Made by a program: the position numbers and the translations under genes. Source: Zasmidium citrigriseum (taxonomy: Eukaryota > Ascomycota > Dothideomycetes > Mycosphaerellales > Mycosphaerellaceae). From it: 64,000 nucleotides of DNA. The notes beneath the pieces were generated by a model. It did not search any database. It was given only the letters and a program-made list of their open reading frames with translations, and was not told the origin of the DNA. Position 1 is the stretch's first letter; the number at the start of each line of letters is the position of its first letter. Below are positions 1 to 13,367 of this stretch, in pieces. Location of the stretch: the NCBI GenBank assembly GCA_002786025.1, contig NHNW01000058.1, positions 1 through 64,000 of the forward strand, given 5' to 3'.

Positions 1-3000
1 ATACTAAAAACGTTACCTTTAGCGAGAAATAGTAGTAACGGATAGAAGGTTATTTAGCTATACGAGTATACTCTTTAAGAATCTTATAGACTACCGCTCG
101 AGGGCGAGCGTCTTCTTTCGGAGGGGGGGATTTATTATAGGCGTATACCTACCTTATAGCTTCTAGTAGCCTATAAGATAGATATATAGAATTATATTAC
201 GAGTTTACTATACCTTCGGTACCTAGTAACGACTCCCTTAGGTAGGAGCTAATACTAGCTACTATATAGCGTATCCTCGAAAAGATATATAATCGCTAGT
301 AGACGATAGAGACTAAGTTATAGTTAACGAGAGCCGCGCTCTAATAGTTAGAGGCTATTTAATAAACCGCGGTAGCTAGTCTAAGCTAGTACTAGGGAGC
401 TACTATAAACGAGCTCCTATAGCGTCTAGTAGAAGCTCTTCGACCTTCTACTACGATACCTACTACTATACCTACTATCCCTATATAAGAAACTATAGGA
501 CCTAGGGAGTAGAGGCTACCTACCTAGGATAGATAGGCTAGTACGTTCTATAACTACTTTAGTCGGATCTAGAGCTCTTACCGCGTACGTTCTACGCTAA
601 GACTCTCGCTCCCCGCGGAATATTACTAGAACGTTATCTACGATACCCTCCCTACTAATAAATAAGCCTAGATAAGACATTTCTAGGAGTATAGCTACCT
701 AACTAGTAGTAAGGATCCTATTACTTTCTTTATATAACTTAAAGATATTTTCGTAGATAGTAACGAGTCCGCGAAGGTACTAGAGAAGCTAATAGTACTT
801 AAGTATACTAATAGGTAGCCGTAGTACGAATACTAGCTAGATTTCGATAGACTCCTACTATTAGCTAGAAGAAGCTATTAGATAGATATATCTAAGATTA
901 GATATCTAAAGAACTCGTTCTCGAACTCTACTACTTCCTATATAGTAACTATAGCTAAGTATATAGACTACTACTACTTTACTAAAGAGGTAGAAAGGAT
1001 TATAACTAACTATAAGAATACTAATTAGTTTAAGGTAGCTAATAGACGTTAGTTAGAAAAGAAGAGTAAGGACTCTATAAGTTCTACCCTAGGTAGCGCG
1101 CTACCTTACCTAACCCCTATAGTAGTACTCTAAACTAACTCTAATAAGGACGTTATTATAAATAACGCGCGAACTAGTAGTAACTATAGTAAAGGACGTA
1201 GAGGGCGCTAAGGAGGCTTAGGAGAAGGACGACCTTCCTCTAGTAGAAAATAGAGAGCTAAGTAGGTTAATAATATAGAAAGAGAGAGACGCTATAAGAA
1301 GAAGCTCTACTTCTATTATAGAGTAGGCGGATACTATATTCGCGACTACTCCTATATACCTATAGTATAGCCTACTATAATTAATACTACCCTCGCGTAG
1401 CCTTTACTAAAGGCTAACGAAGAACCTATAGAGAACGACAATAAAGATTAGGGAAAAGAGTAGCTCTCGCTTAGAGTTAGGAGCTAGGAGTTACCTAAAT
1501 ATTAGTAGAAAAATAGGATAGAGTTAAGAAGGACATAAATAGAAACCTTATATATACTAACGTAGTCCTATAAAATAACGTTAGAACTTCTACTCTTATC
1601 GATAAAGGTTATTAATATTATACTATAATTAATACTAGCCTTATAAAAGGCCTTAGACTAAGCTACGTAAGCCGCGAAGTCCGCGAAGTAAAAGAAGCGT
1701 CCTTAGCGATAAAGGGCGCGAATATCGTTAGTATAGTCGCTTTTTATATAGAAATTAATAGATACCTATAGATAGTATATATATACGTAGTACTAAGCCT
1801 AGTATTCCTACTAATCCTAGGAAATCTCTAGAAGGTATATAATAAAGTTAGGACTACGCCTAAAAAGCGGCGGTTCTACTATAGGCGAGCGAAATAATAG
1901 ATATAGAAGAGGCGTTACTATTACGAGTTTAAGGATAGTAGGAGCGTAGCTACGCTCTCTACTAGTTTTACTACGCTCGCTACGGCTATAGTAGAGGATA
2001 TTAAGAAGGTACTTAAGCTTAAGGAATACCTAACTATAGAGGCTCTATAAAAACGACTACCTCCTAAGGTCTAAGATCTAGCTCTACTATTTTATCGTTA
2101 GGAGGCTAAGAAGTTAGCCCCTTATAGACTAGGTATCGACTATCGTATTAAGCTCTATAAGAAACTTAATAGATCCTAGCCTATACTCCTCTAGAGCCCT
2201 CTATATAGTATATCGAAGTAGGAGCTACTCGTACTATAGAAGACGCTAGACGAGCTCCTTTAAAAAGGCTATATCTAGCCTTCTAACTTAGAAGCTACGG
2301 CTTCTATACTTTTTATTTAGAAGCTAGATAGAGGTTTACGTTTCTATTATAATTATAGAGGACTAAACGCTCTTATAAAGTAGGATAGGTACTCGCTTCC
2401 CCTAATACTAGAGACCTTACGAAATCTTATAGAAGCTAAGTAGTTAATAAAGGTCGACGTCGTTTTAGCGTTCTACTAGATTAGGATAGTAGAAGGCTAT
2501 AAGTATAAGACTACTTTCTATACTAGATTTAGCTCCTTCGAATAGCTTATATATCCGTTCGGGTTATTAGAGGCTCTAGTAATATTTTAGTAGTATATTA
2601 ACACTTTATTATAGGAATACTTAGACGATTTCGCCTTAGCCTATATCGATAACGTAATTATCTACTCTAATAGTATAAAAGAAGATTATTTCTATAAAGT
2701 TCGTACCGTTCTCTATAAACTTTAGAAAGGAGGCCTATATATTAACCTAGATAAGAGCGAGTTCGTATAGAAGTAGATTAAGTACCTTAGGTTTATTATT
2801 TATACTAATAGTAAAGGGGTATCTACTAACCCTAAGAAGGTAGAAGCCGTAAGGAAATAGGTAGTACCTAGGACGTAGAAGGAGGTACGGAGATTCCTAG
2901 GGTTTACTAACTACTACTATATATTTATACCTAACTATTCGAAGATTACCGTACCTTTAACGGCGCTTACTAGTAAAGGTATAGCGTTCTCCTAGAGAGA

Positions 3001-5400
3001 GGACTAGGAACGTACCTTAGAATTACTAAAAGATAAGTTCTATTAGGCTCTAGTACTTACTTAGTAGGACCCGACGCTTCTAACCTTCCTTAAGATAGAT
3101 TATAGTAGTTTTATAATAGGTAGTACTCTTATATAAGAAAAGAACGGAGTCTATAGACTAGTAGGCTTCTTCTTATAGAAGCTTAATAAGTCTAAGATTA
3201 ACTACGATATCTATAATAAAGAAATACTTATAGTAGTATCTAGTATTAAGTTCTAGGAACCTAAGCTAAAAGCCTATAGTCCCTTTATAATTTAGATAGA
3301 CTATAAGAACCTAGAGTACTTTATAGTAAAGAGATAGCTATTAGAATAATAGATTCGTTAGTAGGAAACCCTTACTAAGTTCTAGTTCTCCTTAATTTAT
3401 AGGCTAGGCGCTAAAGCGGTAATCCTAGATACCCTTTCGAGGAGAGAGTAGGATACGTTAGGAGCCGATAATAAACTCTTATAGTTTCGCCGCTTCTTAG
3501 ACCTAGATCGTATACTAAACTAGACGGGTAGTAGCTACTTAACTATTACTTAAGTCTTACTAGCCCCCGAGTCTTTAAGCTTAGAACCTACTATAATTAG
3601 CTATATACTTACCTCCTACTAGATAGAACTAACTACGATACTACCTACTAAAACGAGTATATACCCTAAGGTAAATAACCTAGAGCCTAGCGGCCCTTTC
3701 TAGGAAGCTAAGCTTAATAACCTATAGGTAGAAGCTATTAAGAAGGATAAGGTATACTAGGCTATTCTTCGTACTATTTACGATAGAGCCCGTACTCTAC
3801 CTAGCTAGATTAAGGCTAAGATTTAGCTTAGGGATTATAGTCTAGACTAGAGAGGATATTTACGCTACTATAAAAAGCTCTAGGTACTAGGCGCTACTAT
3901 AACTATAGAGGCCGAGTATTAAGCCCTAGAGGCTAACGAGAAGAGCTAGGACGTTTTAAGGACTAAGTTAATCTAGTCTATATATAATTTACTAGTATAT
4001 AGATACCTAGGGTAGGATTCTATAGTAGTAATCGCGCGACGCGACTTCTATTAGCCCCTTTAGGCAAAGTATATTCGATAGTTCCTTCGTAATTATAACC
4101 TATATAGGAGAAATAAGGTTTAGTAAGAATATAAGTATAGCCTTCTAAAACCTTTACTAGTCCTTAACTATTTCTTCTAGGAAATTACTATAGACTTTAT
4201 TACTAAACTCCCTAACTCCTAAGGGAATAAATACCTTTAGGTAATTAAGGACTAGCTAAGTAAGTAGGTAACTCTAGTAGTAACACCTAATATAAAAGTA
4301 GAGGATTACATAGTAATTTTTATAGAAGCCTAGGTTAAGTACTATAGGCTTCCTTATACTATTACTAGTAATAGAGGTACTAACTAGACGAGTACTTTCT
4401 AGCGAGCACTCTATTAACTATTAGGCGTAAAGTAGCGTTTAAGCTTCGCTTACTACCCTTAAACGGACAGAGGCCTAGAATAGATTAATTAAGATATATA
4501 GGCGTACCTCTAGAACTATATTAACTAAGAGTAATCTAACTAGAGTAAGTAGCTCTCTAGGGCGTAAATAGCGCTAAATAGTAGGTATTACGTAGGATTA
4601 GGTATAAGCCCCTTCTTCGTAACTTATAGATACGAGACGACCTTCCTAGTTATATTAGAACTAGATCCTATAGTAGATAGTAGGCTCTTAGCCGTAAAAA
4701 GGGTAGAGATATTCGTTAATAAATTAAAATAGATCTTAGACCTCTACTAAGCTAGTATAGTAGAGACCGCCTAGTTATAGAAGAAGAGTACTAATAGAAA
4801 TAGGACTCTAGCGCTAAAATACTAGGTTAGCGATAAAGTATAGCTAGATCTAAGAAATTACTATACTAATCGCCTAAAGAAGAGCCTAGATATACGCTAC
4901 GCTAAGTATACTATCTCTAAGGTTTTATTACTAGTATCTATACGACTTTTAGGGATTTCTAGTAATATTTACCTAGTATTCTATATAGATCTACTAAGGC
5001 TAGCGAGCTAAGACTCCTTACCTAGATAGGAAACTAACGATAACTAACTAGATCTAGTTCTATTCGAGACGTATAAAGAATAGACTATAGAGAAGGTACT
5101 CTATATAAGGAAGAAAAGAAGAAGGAGAAAGAGAGAAGTCCTTATAAAATAGAGTAGATATTATAAACTAACCTAGGAACCTATAGAAAGTTTAGTAGAT
5201 ACTATAGCTCTAGACGAATTTAAAAGGAAATTTAGAAATATAATAGAAAATAATAGTTCTTTAGACGCCTAGTAAAGAGGTAGAAGGTAAAGAAATTAGT
5301 ATAGAGTTTAGGCGTTTTTAGAAGGGAAAAAGGAATAGTAGAGCGAATTAATAGAGAGGGGACGGGTCTCTATTTAGCGTTTAAGGGCTACTATCTAAGC
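1..5400 (+). mobile_element. RIP-destroyed Ty3/gypsy chromovirus-type retrotransposon (5' end outside window)
   Basis: No open frame survives, but the order of a gypsy gag-pol can be read through TAG/TAA stops. A gag zinc knuckle is at about 1308-1349, where CX2CX4HX4C has become YX2YX4YX4Y. The reverse transcriptase YxDD box reads YIDN at 2642-2653, a G-to-A change in TpG context. RNase H-like sequence follows at about 3100-3500. An integrase core segment resembling DxLSKW is at about 4240-4280, and a chromodomain-like segment ending in a WEP-like motif is at about 5085-5200. A purine-rich run at about 5350-5367 (gagaggggacggg) may be the polypurine tract. Neither LTR could be delimited; the 5' one must lie left of the window. 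The damage is uniform C-to-T at CpA on both strands, as in RIP. Family assignment is confident, boundaries are not. Confidence 0.8.
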
Positions 5401-6978
5401 TATCCTAGTAAAAGGCCTATAGGCTATATAGAAAACCCTAAAGAGTAAGCTTAAACGCCTACTCTCTTATCCTTAACCTTCTTCTTACTAGTACTACTAC
5501 TAGTACTACTAGAGCTACTAGTAGCTAGGGTATTACTACTAGAGGCTAGGGCGCGAGCGTAGTAGGGCGTAGTACTAGCGCGATAATAGCCTAGGCGTAG
5601 GGTAGTAGAGATAGAGTCTAAGCTAGAAAGTATAGTTAGTAATATTTTTCCTTTAGAGTTTTAGGAGTACTTATATTTAGCCCTAGTAGGCGACGATATC
5701 CTCGATAGTAGTAGTTACCTTATCGCGGATAGTACTATAAAATTTATAGTTAGTAACGTTTCTAGTATAGAAGCTAGAATATACTTATAAGGAGATACTA
5801 GAGGTACTAAGGCTATATAGAGCTTTATAGGCCTAAAGGCCTTTCTTAAGCTAGCTATAGTTAGTAGCGCTATTACTAAATTAGTAGTACCTAATATAAT
5901 CTACCTAGAATCTAAGACTTATATAGTAGTAGCTATAGACTACGTCTATACTACGTAAATAACGTAAACGATTTAGAGGCTAGGAGTAGTTAGTAATATT
6001 ACTTTTATAGAGAGTAGATAACTTATAGTAGGTAGTAGGACTTATAGCTAGTAGCGTAGGCGGCGTAGGCGGTAGTAGTACTATTAGTACCCTAAGATAT
6101 ATAAGTAAAATCTAATAGAAGATTAATAGGAATTAATACTTATAGCCTAGTTAATATAGTCGACGCTAAGGGTAGCGTAACTATAGTAGTATAGACGAGG
6201 TATCTATCTCTAATTAGCTTATACTACTTTCTAGTAATTCCTAGACGGAATATATATAATAGAGCTAGTAGAGGGGTAGAGATATATTAAGTCTAAGGCC
6301 TCTATTAGTCTTTAGTTAGAAATTACTAGATTCTTACTAGACGAGTATATATATTATAATAGATAGTAGTAGATATCGTAGTTAGTAGATACTACTACTA
6401 CTTATATTAATATAGGATACTCTTTAACGCTTTTCGGACGGATATTAATTATCGAGGAAGGGTTACTAGATATTAATAGACTTACTTTACGTTTAGGGGC
6501 TACTAAGGAAAGAAGAAGATTAAGGTATAAGAGAGTAGCTAGATATTTATCCTTCTATAGGAAAACGAAGTAAAGGCGACGTTTAAGTAAAGGAGCGCCT
6601 ACTACCTATTAAGTAAAGGAAATAGGCTATTATTAGTAAAGGATAATAGCGACGAATAATAGCTAGGCGGTAACTAGATAATAAGAGACGGATTATAAGA
6701 CTCTTTAGTCGATTATAAGACTAATTCGACGCTTCTCTTTACTCTCGATAATAAGAGCGATAATAGGAAGTATTTAATAGACTAGCTAGGAAAGGACGGA
6801 AGCCTAAAATAGTAAAGCGGTTCGCTAGATAATAAAGGCTAATATTAAATAAGTAGGTAGTAAGGTTAATAAACTTTACCTCTATTAGACTATAACCTAA
6901 TTTACTTAAAGGACGAAGTTTCCCCTATAGAGGGAGAGGAGAGAGAGAGTAATATAAAGAGCGATATCCTATAAGCTT
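5401..6978. repeat. Unclassified RIP-mutated repeat tract (left part)
   Basis: This stretch has the same CpA/TpG depletion and TpA excess as the elements on either side. It holds low-complexity runs of act/agt triplets around 5490-5560. I recognise no protein family in any frame. It may contain the 3' LTR of the upstream element followed by an older repeat into which the complete gypsy element at 6984-13362 inserted. Confidence 0.5.
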
Positions 6979-6983
6979 AGTAC
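6979..6983. repeat. 5-bp target-site duplication, left copy (agtac)
   Basis: The five bases agtac directly precede the left LTR and recur directly after the right LTR at 13363-13367. A 5-bp duplication is the usual size for Ty3/gypsy integrases. Confidence 0.85.
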
Positions 6984-7188
6984 TATTACGGATCGTAGCG
7001 CCTAGGATTAGGTCTACGTAGATCTAAGTACGATAGGCGTACAGCTTAGTACGGTTACGTAATCTAGTTACGTAACCTAGCTAGCTAGCCTTACTTCCTT
7101 TCGTCTCGTCTATAGCTTCTTCCTTCCTTACGCCTCGTTAGCCTAGTTACGAGTATCTATTTAATTTACCTTTATCTCGTCCTTAATA
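6984..7188 (+). repeat. 5' LTR of the complete gypsy element
   Basis: It is 205 bp long, begins tattacgg and ends ccttaata, and matches 13158-13362 over its full length with four transitional differences. The terminal ta...ta would be tg...ca before RIP, the normal LTR ends. Confidence 0.9.
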
Positions 7189-8658
7189 GTACGAGGCGTC
7201 CTCTATCTTAAAGACCTCTAGTCTACGAGCTAGAGGTACTTTAAAGCCTACCGTCGCGCTAGTAGTACTATAGTAGCGTTTAACCTACTTAGTATAAAGC
7301 TACTATACGATCCTTTATCCCTATATCTATCGATACTACTCTAACGAATTAGTACGAAGCGTTTACTAATTATCTAGCGCTTATAGCGCCGCTACCGAGC
7401 TAGCGAGATAGCCGACTATTAGTAGATATCTCCGTTTAGTATACCTTAGAAGGAGTACGAACCTATATAGTCTTAGTCCTCGCTAATACTCTAGTCTTAA
7501 TAATACCTATTACTATTTTAGATTAGTAACCTCTAGTAAGGTCTACTAACCCTTACGGACCGCCGTACGAGTATAGTTCTTATTAACCTAATACTAGATA
7601 CCGCCTAGCTACTTACCTAAGCATTTAATTATACTAATAGTAACGGAGCGTATTAACAAGTATACTAATACCTATAGATATATAAAGAACAACTCGCGGA
7701 CCTTAAGACTAAGTATTAGACCCTTAAAGAATAATATATAATAGTAAATAACGAAGTCTTAGACCTACGTTAGGAACTCGTAGATTAACTAAAGTAAACC
7801 TCCGACTCTATCTAGGTAGTAAACGATCGAGCTGCCTACGTAAACTAATAGCTAGTAGTAGTATAAGAAGAAGTATACTACTAAGACGACGACCTTCGCC
7901 GCCGAGATAACGAGCTACGTAACCTTTAGAACTAACTCGCTAACCTCTAAGCTCGCCCTCCGCCCTCGTTTCCTACGCCTACTTCGAATACGACTACGAT
8001 AGCCTCTATAGGTATTACTACTAGTAGTAGTAGTAGTAACTACTATAAGAGCGAGAAGCTTCTAGACCTAGAGATCTATAATAGTAATAGTAAAGAGAAG
8101 CTTAAGACTTAGAAGGTAGCGATAGCTATTAAGCTATTAGCTAACGTAGATAGATACCCTACCGTTTACGATTAACTTTCGTATATATATATACGCTTAG
8201 GCGGTAAGGCCTATAAGGTTATTATACCCTACGTCTCTATTAAGGGCGTATAGGTCGTCTTTAAACTAGCTAGCCTAGAAGCTATAATAGATATCCTTAC
8301 GAGTACGTTTAGCGAAGCTTTCGAGGAGTAAGTTACTATAGATAAGCTTAATAGATTAAAGTAGGAGGGTAAGGAATTCCCTTACTATAAGTCTAAATTT
8401 ATCCGACTAAACAAGATCGTAGACCTAAAGGGTCTCTTACTATTTAATAAGTTCCGTAAGGGATTAAGTAAGGAATTAAAGGATATAATAGTAGGTTAGT
8501 AGGATACTTAGAAGATTACTTTCGAAGAACTATATACCCGCCTTAAAGGTTCCGATTATAATATCCGTAACCGCCGTAAAGAAGCTTAGAACGTAGTAAA
8601 GACCGTTAGCTCGAACTATAGTATTTAGGGATAGACGTACCGAGTACTATCTAGTAAT

Positions 8659-8684
8659 ACTAGTACTAGTACTAGTACTAGTAC
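8659..8684. repeat. Short (tagtac)n microsatellite inside the gag relic
   Basis: Four and a third copies of a six-base unit lie inside the gag region. The unit is made only of RIP-type products. Confidence 0.6.
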
Positions 8685-11600
8685 GAATAACGCCCTACGA
8701 GCGTAATTAGCGCCTACGCTCTAACCCTCGAACCTATAGCGCCTAGTAATAACGACGACTACGACCTCGACCTCTACTCTAGCGACGCCGCTTACTACCT
8801 CGTAGGGCGGTAATACTATAGACCTTTCCGCTATATAGCGTAGTCCCTTAACCTAAGAAGAGCGTACGGATAGGATTAAGAATAACCGTTATATCTTCTA
8901 TAACTAGTCTAGCTACTAGAAGAGTAACTATCTAGCTATTACTAGTAAAGCCGCTCGCTAGTAATAAGCCGCTTAGATCTATACTATAGCTACTAGTAAG
9001 TAGCCTGCTACTACTACCGCTACTACTACTAACTCGGAAAACTTATAGGCTCTAAGCAAAGTCGCTCTTAGAGTCTCTATATCGATAGTTAATTAGATCC
9101 TTAGTATTACTATAAAAAGCTAAAAATATCTAGTCTAGCTACTAAAGAGATATTGTAAATTAGCTCCGCTTCCTTCGACTTAGTAGCGCTATTACTAGAT
9201 AAGGATTATCTTATCCTACCTTGTATACTAAAACCTTTAGTAGAATTATCGATAGATATTATATTCTACTATATACTAGACTACGGGTGTACTAGGTACG
9301 CTTTTATAGACTTTAACTTCGCGTATAAATACGGTTTAAGTATCTTAGAACTCCCTATACTACGACGACTTAAAGCCTTTAACGGTAACGCTATCGAGAA
9401 CGTTACCTACGTTACTCGAGTAATACTTAAAATTTAGGGCTACCGAGAGCCTATCTATTTCTACCTAACGAAGCTTAGTTACTACCCTATTATCCTCGGC
9501 CTACCCTAGCTAAAATAATACTCGCTACGTACCCTTTAGAGTAATAACGTTATCCTCTTCGACTTAGACTTTTATAAGATATAGTATAATAGGTACTACT
9601 AATAGATTAGGGCTACGGGTATTCCGCCGCTAGCTTTAACTTAGACGTAGACTTAGACTTAGTTAGAGCTATAGATATAGCCTATATCCCTACTATAGCT
9701 CTTAGACTTAGAGCGATCGATAAGAAGCTACTAGAGGGTACGCGAGAGATTATACTTACTATTATATAGCCCTTAGACTTAGACGTAGACGTAAACCCCT
9801 CCGAGCCTATTTATTATAGACTTAGATAAAGCGACGCTATCGCTATAGCCGCTACCGCCGAAGAAGCCTATTGCCCTTATAGCTATAAAGGCTACTAACG
9901 CTCTAAATATCTACTCGATTTCTACTACCGCCTTTAATAAACTAACCCTATAGAAAGGTATAAGGATCTTCTTAGCCTCGCTTAGGGATATCGAATATAC
10001 TATCTAGTAGAAGAAGAAAGTCGACCCGCGCTAGAAACTGCCTACGAAGTAGTACTAGTACCTTAACGTGTTCTCTAAAGATAACGCTTCTAAGCTACTA
10101 CTATACTATAGACCTAACGTCGATTACTATATTAAACTCGAAGATAGTAAGAAGCTATCGTATAGACCGCTATACTCGATATTATAATAGGAGCTTAAAG
10201 TGCTCCGTAACTATCTAAAAGAGAATATTAAGAAAGGGTTTATCCGCTCTTTATTATCCCTAGCCTCCTTACTAGTCCTCTTTATAGATAAGCCTAGAGG
10301 AGGGTTATAGTTCTACGTTAATTACTAGCGTTTTAACGACATTACGGTTAAGAACCGGTACCCTATACCCTTAATCTAAGAGACTCTTAGCCGCCTTAGT
10401 AAAGCTAAAGTATATACTAAGCTAGATATTATTAGTGCCTTTAACCGTATTCGCGTAGCTAAAGGGTACGAATAGAAGACCGCCTTTAAGATACGTTATA
10501 GCCTTTACGAGTACCTTATTATACCGTTTAGACTTACTAATGCCCTTTCGTCCTTTTAGAACTACGTAAACGACGCCCTTAGCCCGTATCTCGACTCCTT
10601 CTATACTACCTACCTCGATAATATCCTTATTTACTTAGATAACTTAGAAGATTACGATAGATACGTCGCCCTAGTACTAGACGCGCTTCGTAAAGTAGGC
10701 CTATAATACGATATTATAAAATTAGAGTTTAAAGTTATAGAGACTAAGTATCTCGGTCTCGTTATTACTACTAAAGGTATCCGTATAGACTCCGAGAAAG
10801 TAGAAGCTATTAAGAACTAGCCTATACCTACTAACGTTAAGGACGTATAATCCTTCCTTAGCTTCGCTAGCTTCTATCGAAGATTTATTCGTAGTTACTT
10901 ACGTATCGCTAAACCGCTTACTAATTTAACGAAGAAGTAGCCTAAGGGTACCTTCTTCCGCTAGACTAACTCGTACTAGCGCGCTTTCGACTATATAAAG
11001 TAGGTATTCTTAGAGGAGCTAACCCTAGCTATATACGACCCTAACTTACTACTTATAGTAGAAACCGATACTTCCGACTATATTATAGCTAGTATACTAT
11101 CGTAGCTATACGAGAATAACGTCTAGAAACCTATAGCCTACTTCTTAACGAAGATAAGCCTAGCTAAGTATAACTACGAGATCTACGATAAGGAACTACT
11201 CGCTATTATTAACGCCTTTAAGTAATAGCGCCCCGAGCTCGAAAGGTATCTATAGACTATAAAGGTACTTACTAACTACTATAATCTCGAGTACTATATA
11301 ACTACGAAGTAGCTTAGTCGACGTTAGGTACGTTAGAGTAAGTTCCTTAGCCGCTTTAACTTCTAGATTACCTATTACCTAAGTATATAGGGTACTAAAC
11401 TAGATAGTCTTACTCGTCGTTCCGTAGACCTCCCTTCGTCTAATAATAACCTACGGAGACTAGCCTAGTAATAGATAGTCCTTAAGCCTTATAACGTTAA
11501 CCCTACGTTACGACTTACTACGGCCGCCGCCGTTACGCCCTCTAATATACTACTACTTAACTTATAGGACCTATTAGACGGTATCCTCGCCGCTAGCTCT

Positions 11601-13157
11601 AGCGACTCGCTCGTTACGGAAATGAAACGGTACTTAGCTAGCGGTATAGCGCTAGTAAAGAGTAGTACCGCCTATACTATATCGCCCTCTAAATATAAAA
11701 TAAGAGATAGGGATCTTTTATACTATAGAGATTGCCTATACGTACCCGATACGAACACCCTATATATAAAGACTATTTATATATACTATACTAACTACGC
11801 TACTAGTTATCCTAGACGGAACTACCTCTTTAAGCTAGTATTACGATTATACTACTAGCCTATACTATAAGAAGATATCGCCTGCTATATAGCTAATTAC
11901 TTTACCTATACTCGTACGACTACTAGCCGTTAAGCTAAATACGGACTACTCTAGCCTCTACTAGTACTAACGACGCGTTAGTAATACGTTACGCTAGACT
12001 TTATTACTAGGCTACTACCCGCCCTAGATATAGGCGATAGGTAGCTAGTATATAACGCTATCCTTGTCGTCGTAGATCGACTTACTAAGATAAAGTATTT
12101 AATCCCCCTAGTCTATAAAGGTAGCTAAGCCGACGCTACCTATACGGCTCGCCTATTTTATAAGTATATCTAGAAGCTTTACGGAGTACTAGAGTTAGTT
12201 ACGTCTAACTATAGACTGTAGTTTATATCTACCTTCTAGAGGTCCTTTTATCGATTAATAGGTATAGACCTTCGCCTTTCTATAGCTCGCTACCCTAAGA
12301 CTAATAGTTAGACGGAACGAGCTAATTCTATTATCGAAGCCTACCTTCGTACCTTCGTTAACTATACTAGCAATAACTAGAACTAGTAGCTACTCGCTAC
12401 TAAATTCGCCGCTAATAGTTAGCGTTCCGATAGTATTAGAATATTACCCTTCTACGCTAATTATAGGTACTACCTACGTATAGGCGTCGAGCTACTAATA
12501 GCGGCTTAGCTATCCGACGATACCTCTACGCTAAAGTTTATATAGTATATTTATAACGTCTAGTAGGCGGCTATAGCGTAACTACGCTAGGCCTAGTCCG
12601 TTATAGAAGATTAAGCTAATAAATACCGTCGGCTAGCCTCTACTTTAAAGGTTAGCGATAAGGTCTTCTTATCTCTTAAAGGAATACTAACTAGACGTAA
12701 CGTTAAGTTTAAACTACGGAATACTAGCCTATACGAGATTACCGAGGTTATGTTACTATACGCCTACTAGTTAAAACTACCGCCGTCAATAAGGATCTAT
12801 AATATCTTCTATATCGCTCTACTTACGCCGCTACTATACCGCCCTCTACTACTAGAATAAGATAACGCCTCGCTACCGCTAGTTAAGATCGACGGCAAAG
12901 AAGAGTTTAAAATCGAGTTAATCGTTAACGTACGGTTCTTTAGAAGTAAGTTTAAGTATAGGGTTAAATAGGTTAGATATAATAACGCCGAGTAGATAGA
13001 TATTAAAGATATTACCTACGCTACCGACGCTATTAAAGACTTCTACCGCCGCTACCCTTATAAGCCCCGCCCGCCTACTCGCCTAGTCGTTACTACGATC
13101 CGCCTAGCTATTATCTCCGTAGCGTCGTAGACTCCGCCCTTTAAGGGGGGGGGATAG

Positions 13158-13362
13158 TATTATAGATCGTAGCGCCTAGGATTAGGTCTACGTAGATCTA
13201 AGTACGATAGGCGTATAGCTTAGTACGGTTACGTAATCTAGTTACGTAATCTAGCTAGCTAGCCTTACTTCCTTTCGTCTCGTCTATAGCTTCTTCCTTC
13301 CTTACGCCTCGTTAGCCTAGTTACGAGTATCTATTTAATTTACCTTTATCTCGTCCTTAATA
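13158..13362 (+). repeat. 3' LTR of the complete gypsy element
   Basis: It is the 205-bp direct repeat of 6984-7188, preceded by a G-rich polypurine tract and followed by the second agtac copy. Confidence 0.9.
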
Positions 13363-13367
13363 AGTAC
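13363..13367. repeat. 5-bp target-site duplication, right copy (agtac)
   Basis: It is identical to 6979-6983 and sits immediately outside the right LTR. Confidence 0.85.

Larger units (their letters stand above)
6984..13362 (+). mobile_element. Complete but RIP-inactivated Ty3/gypsy chromovirus-type LTR retrotransposon, 6379 bp
   Basis: The element is bounded by two 205-bp LTRs and a perfect agtac target duplication. Between them the gypsy order is visible despite stops: gag (about 7640-8620), a CCHC knuckle relic at 8890-8931 with all four ligands turned to Tyr, a protease region, and reverse transcriptase with YxDD changed to YLDN at 10611-10622. RNase H lies around 11030-11290. The integrase core includes a VDRLTK-type segment near 12080. 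A chromodomain-like segment with a KYRVK core is at about 12890-13020. A purine run (aagggggggggatag) at 13143-13157 is the expected polypurine tract next to the right LTR. No gene is functional. The four differences between the LTRs are all C/T or G/A transitions, so they mostly record RIP and cannot be used as a simple clock. Confidence 0.9.

Noticed and set aside
11622..11858. 78-codon open frame within the gypsy pol relic
   Set aside because: It lies inside the integrase region of a RIP-destroyed element and is flanked by stops; chance open stretch rich in Tyr codons made by RIP.
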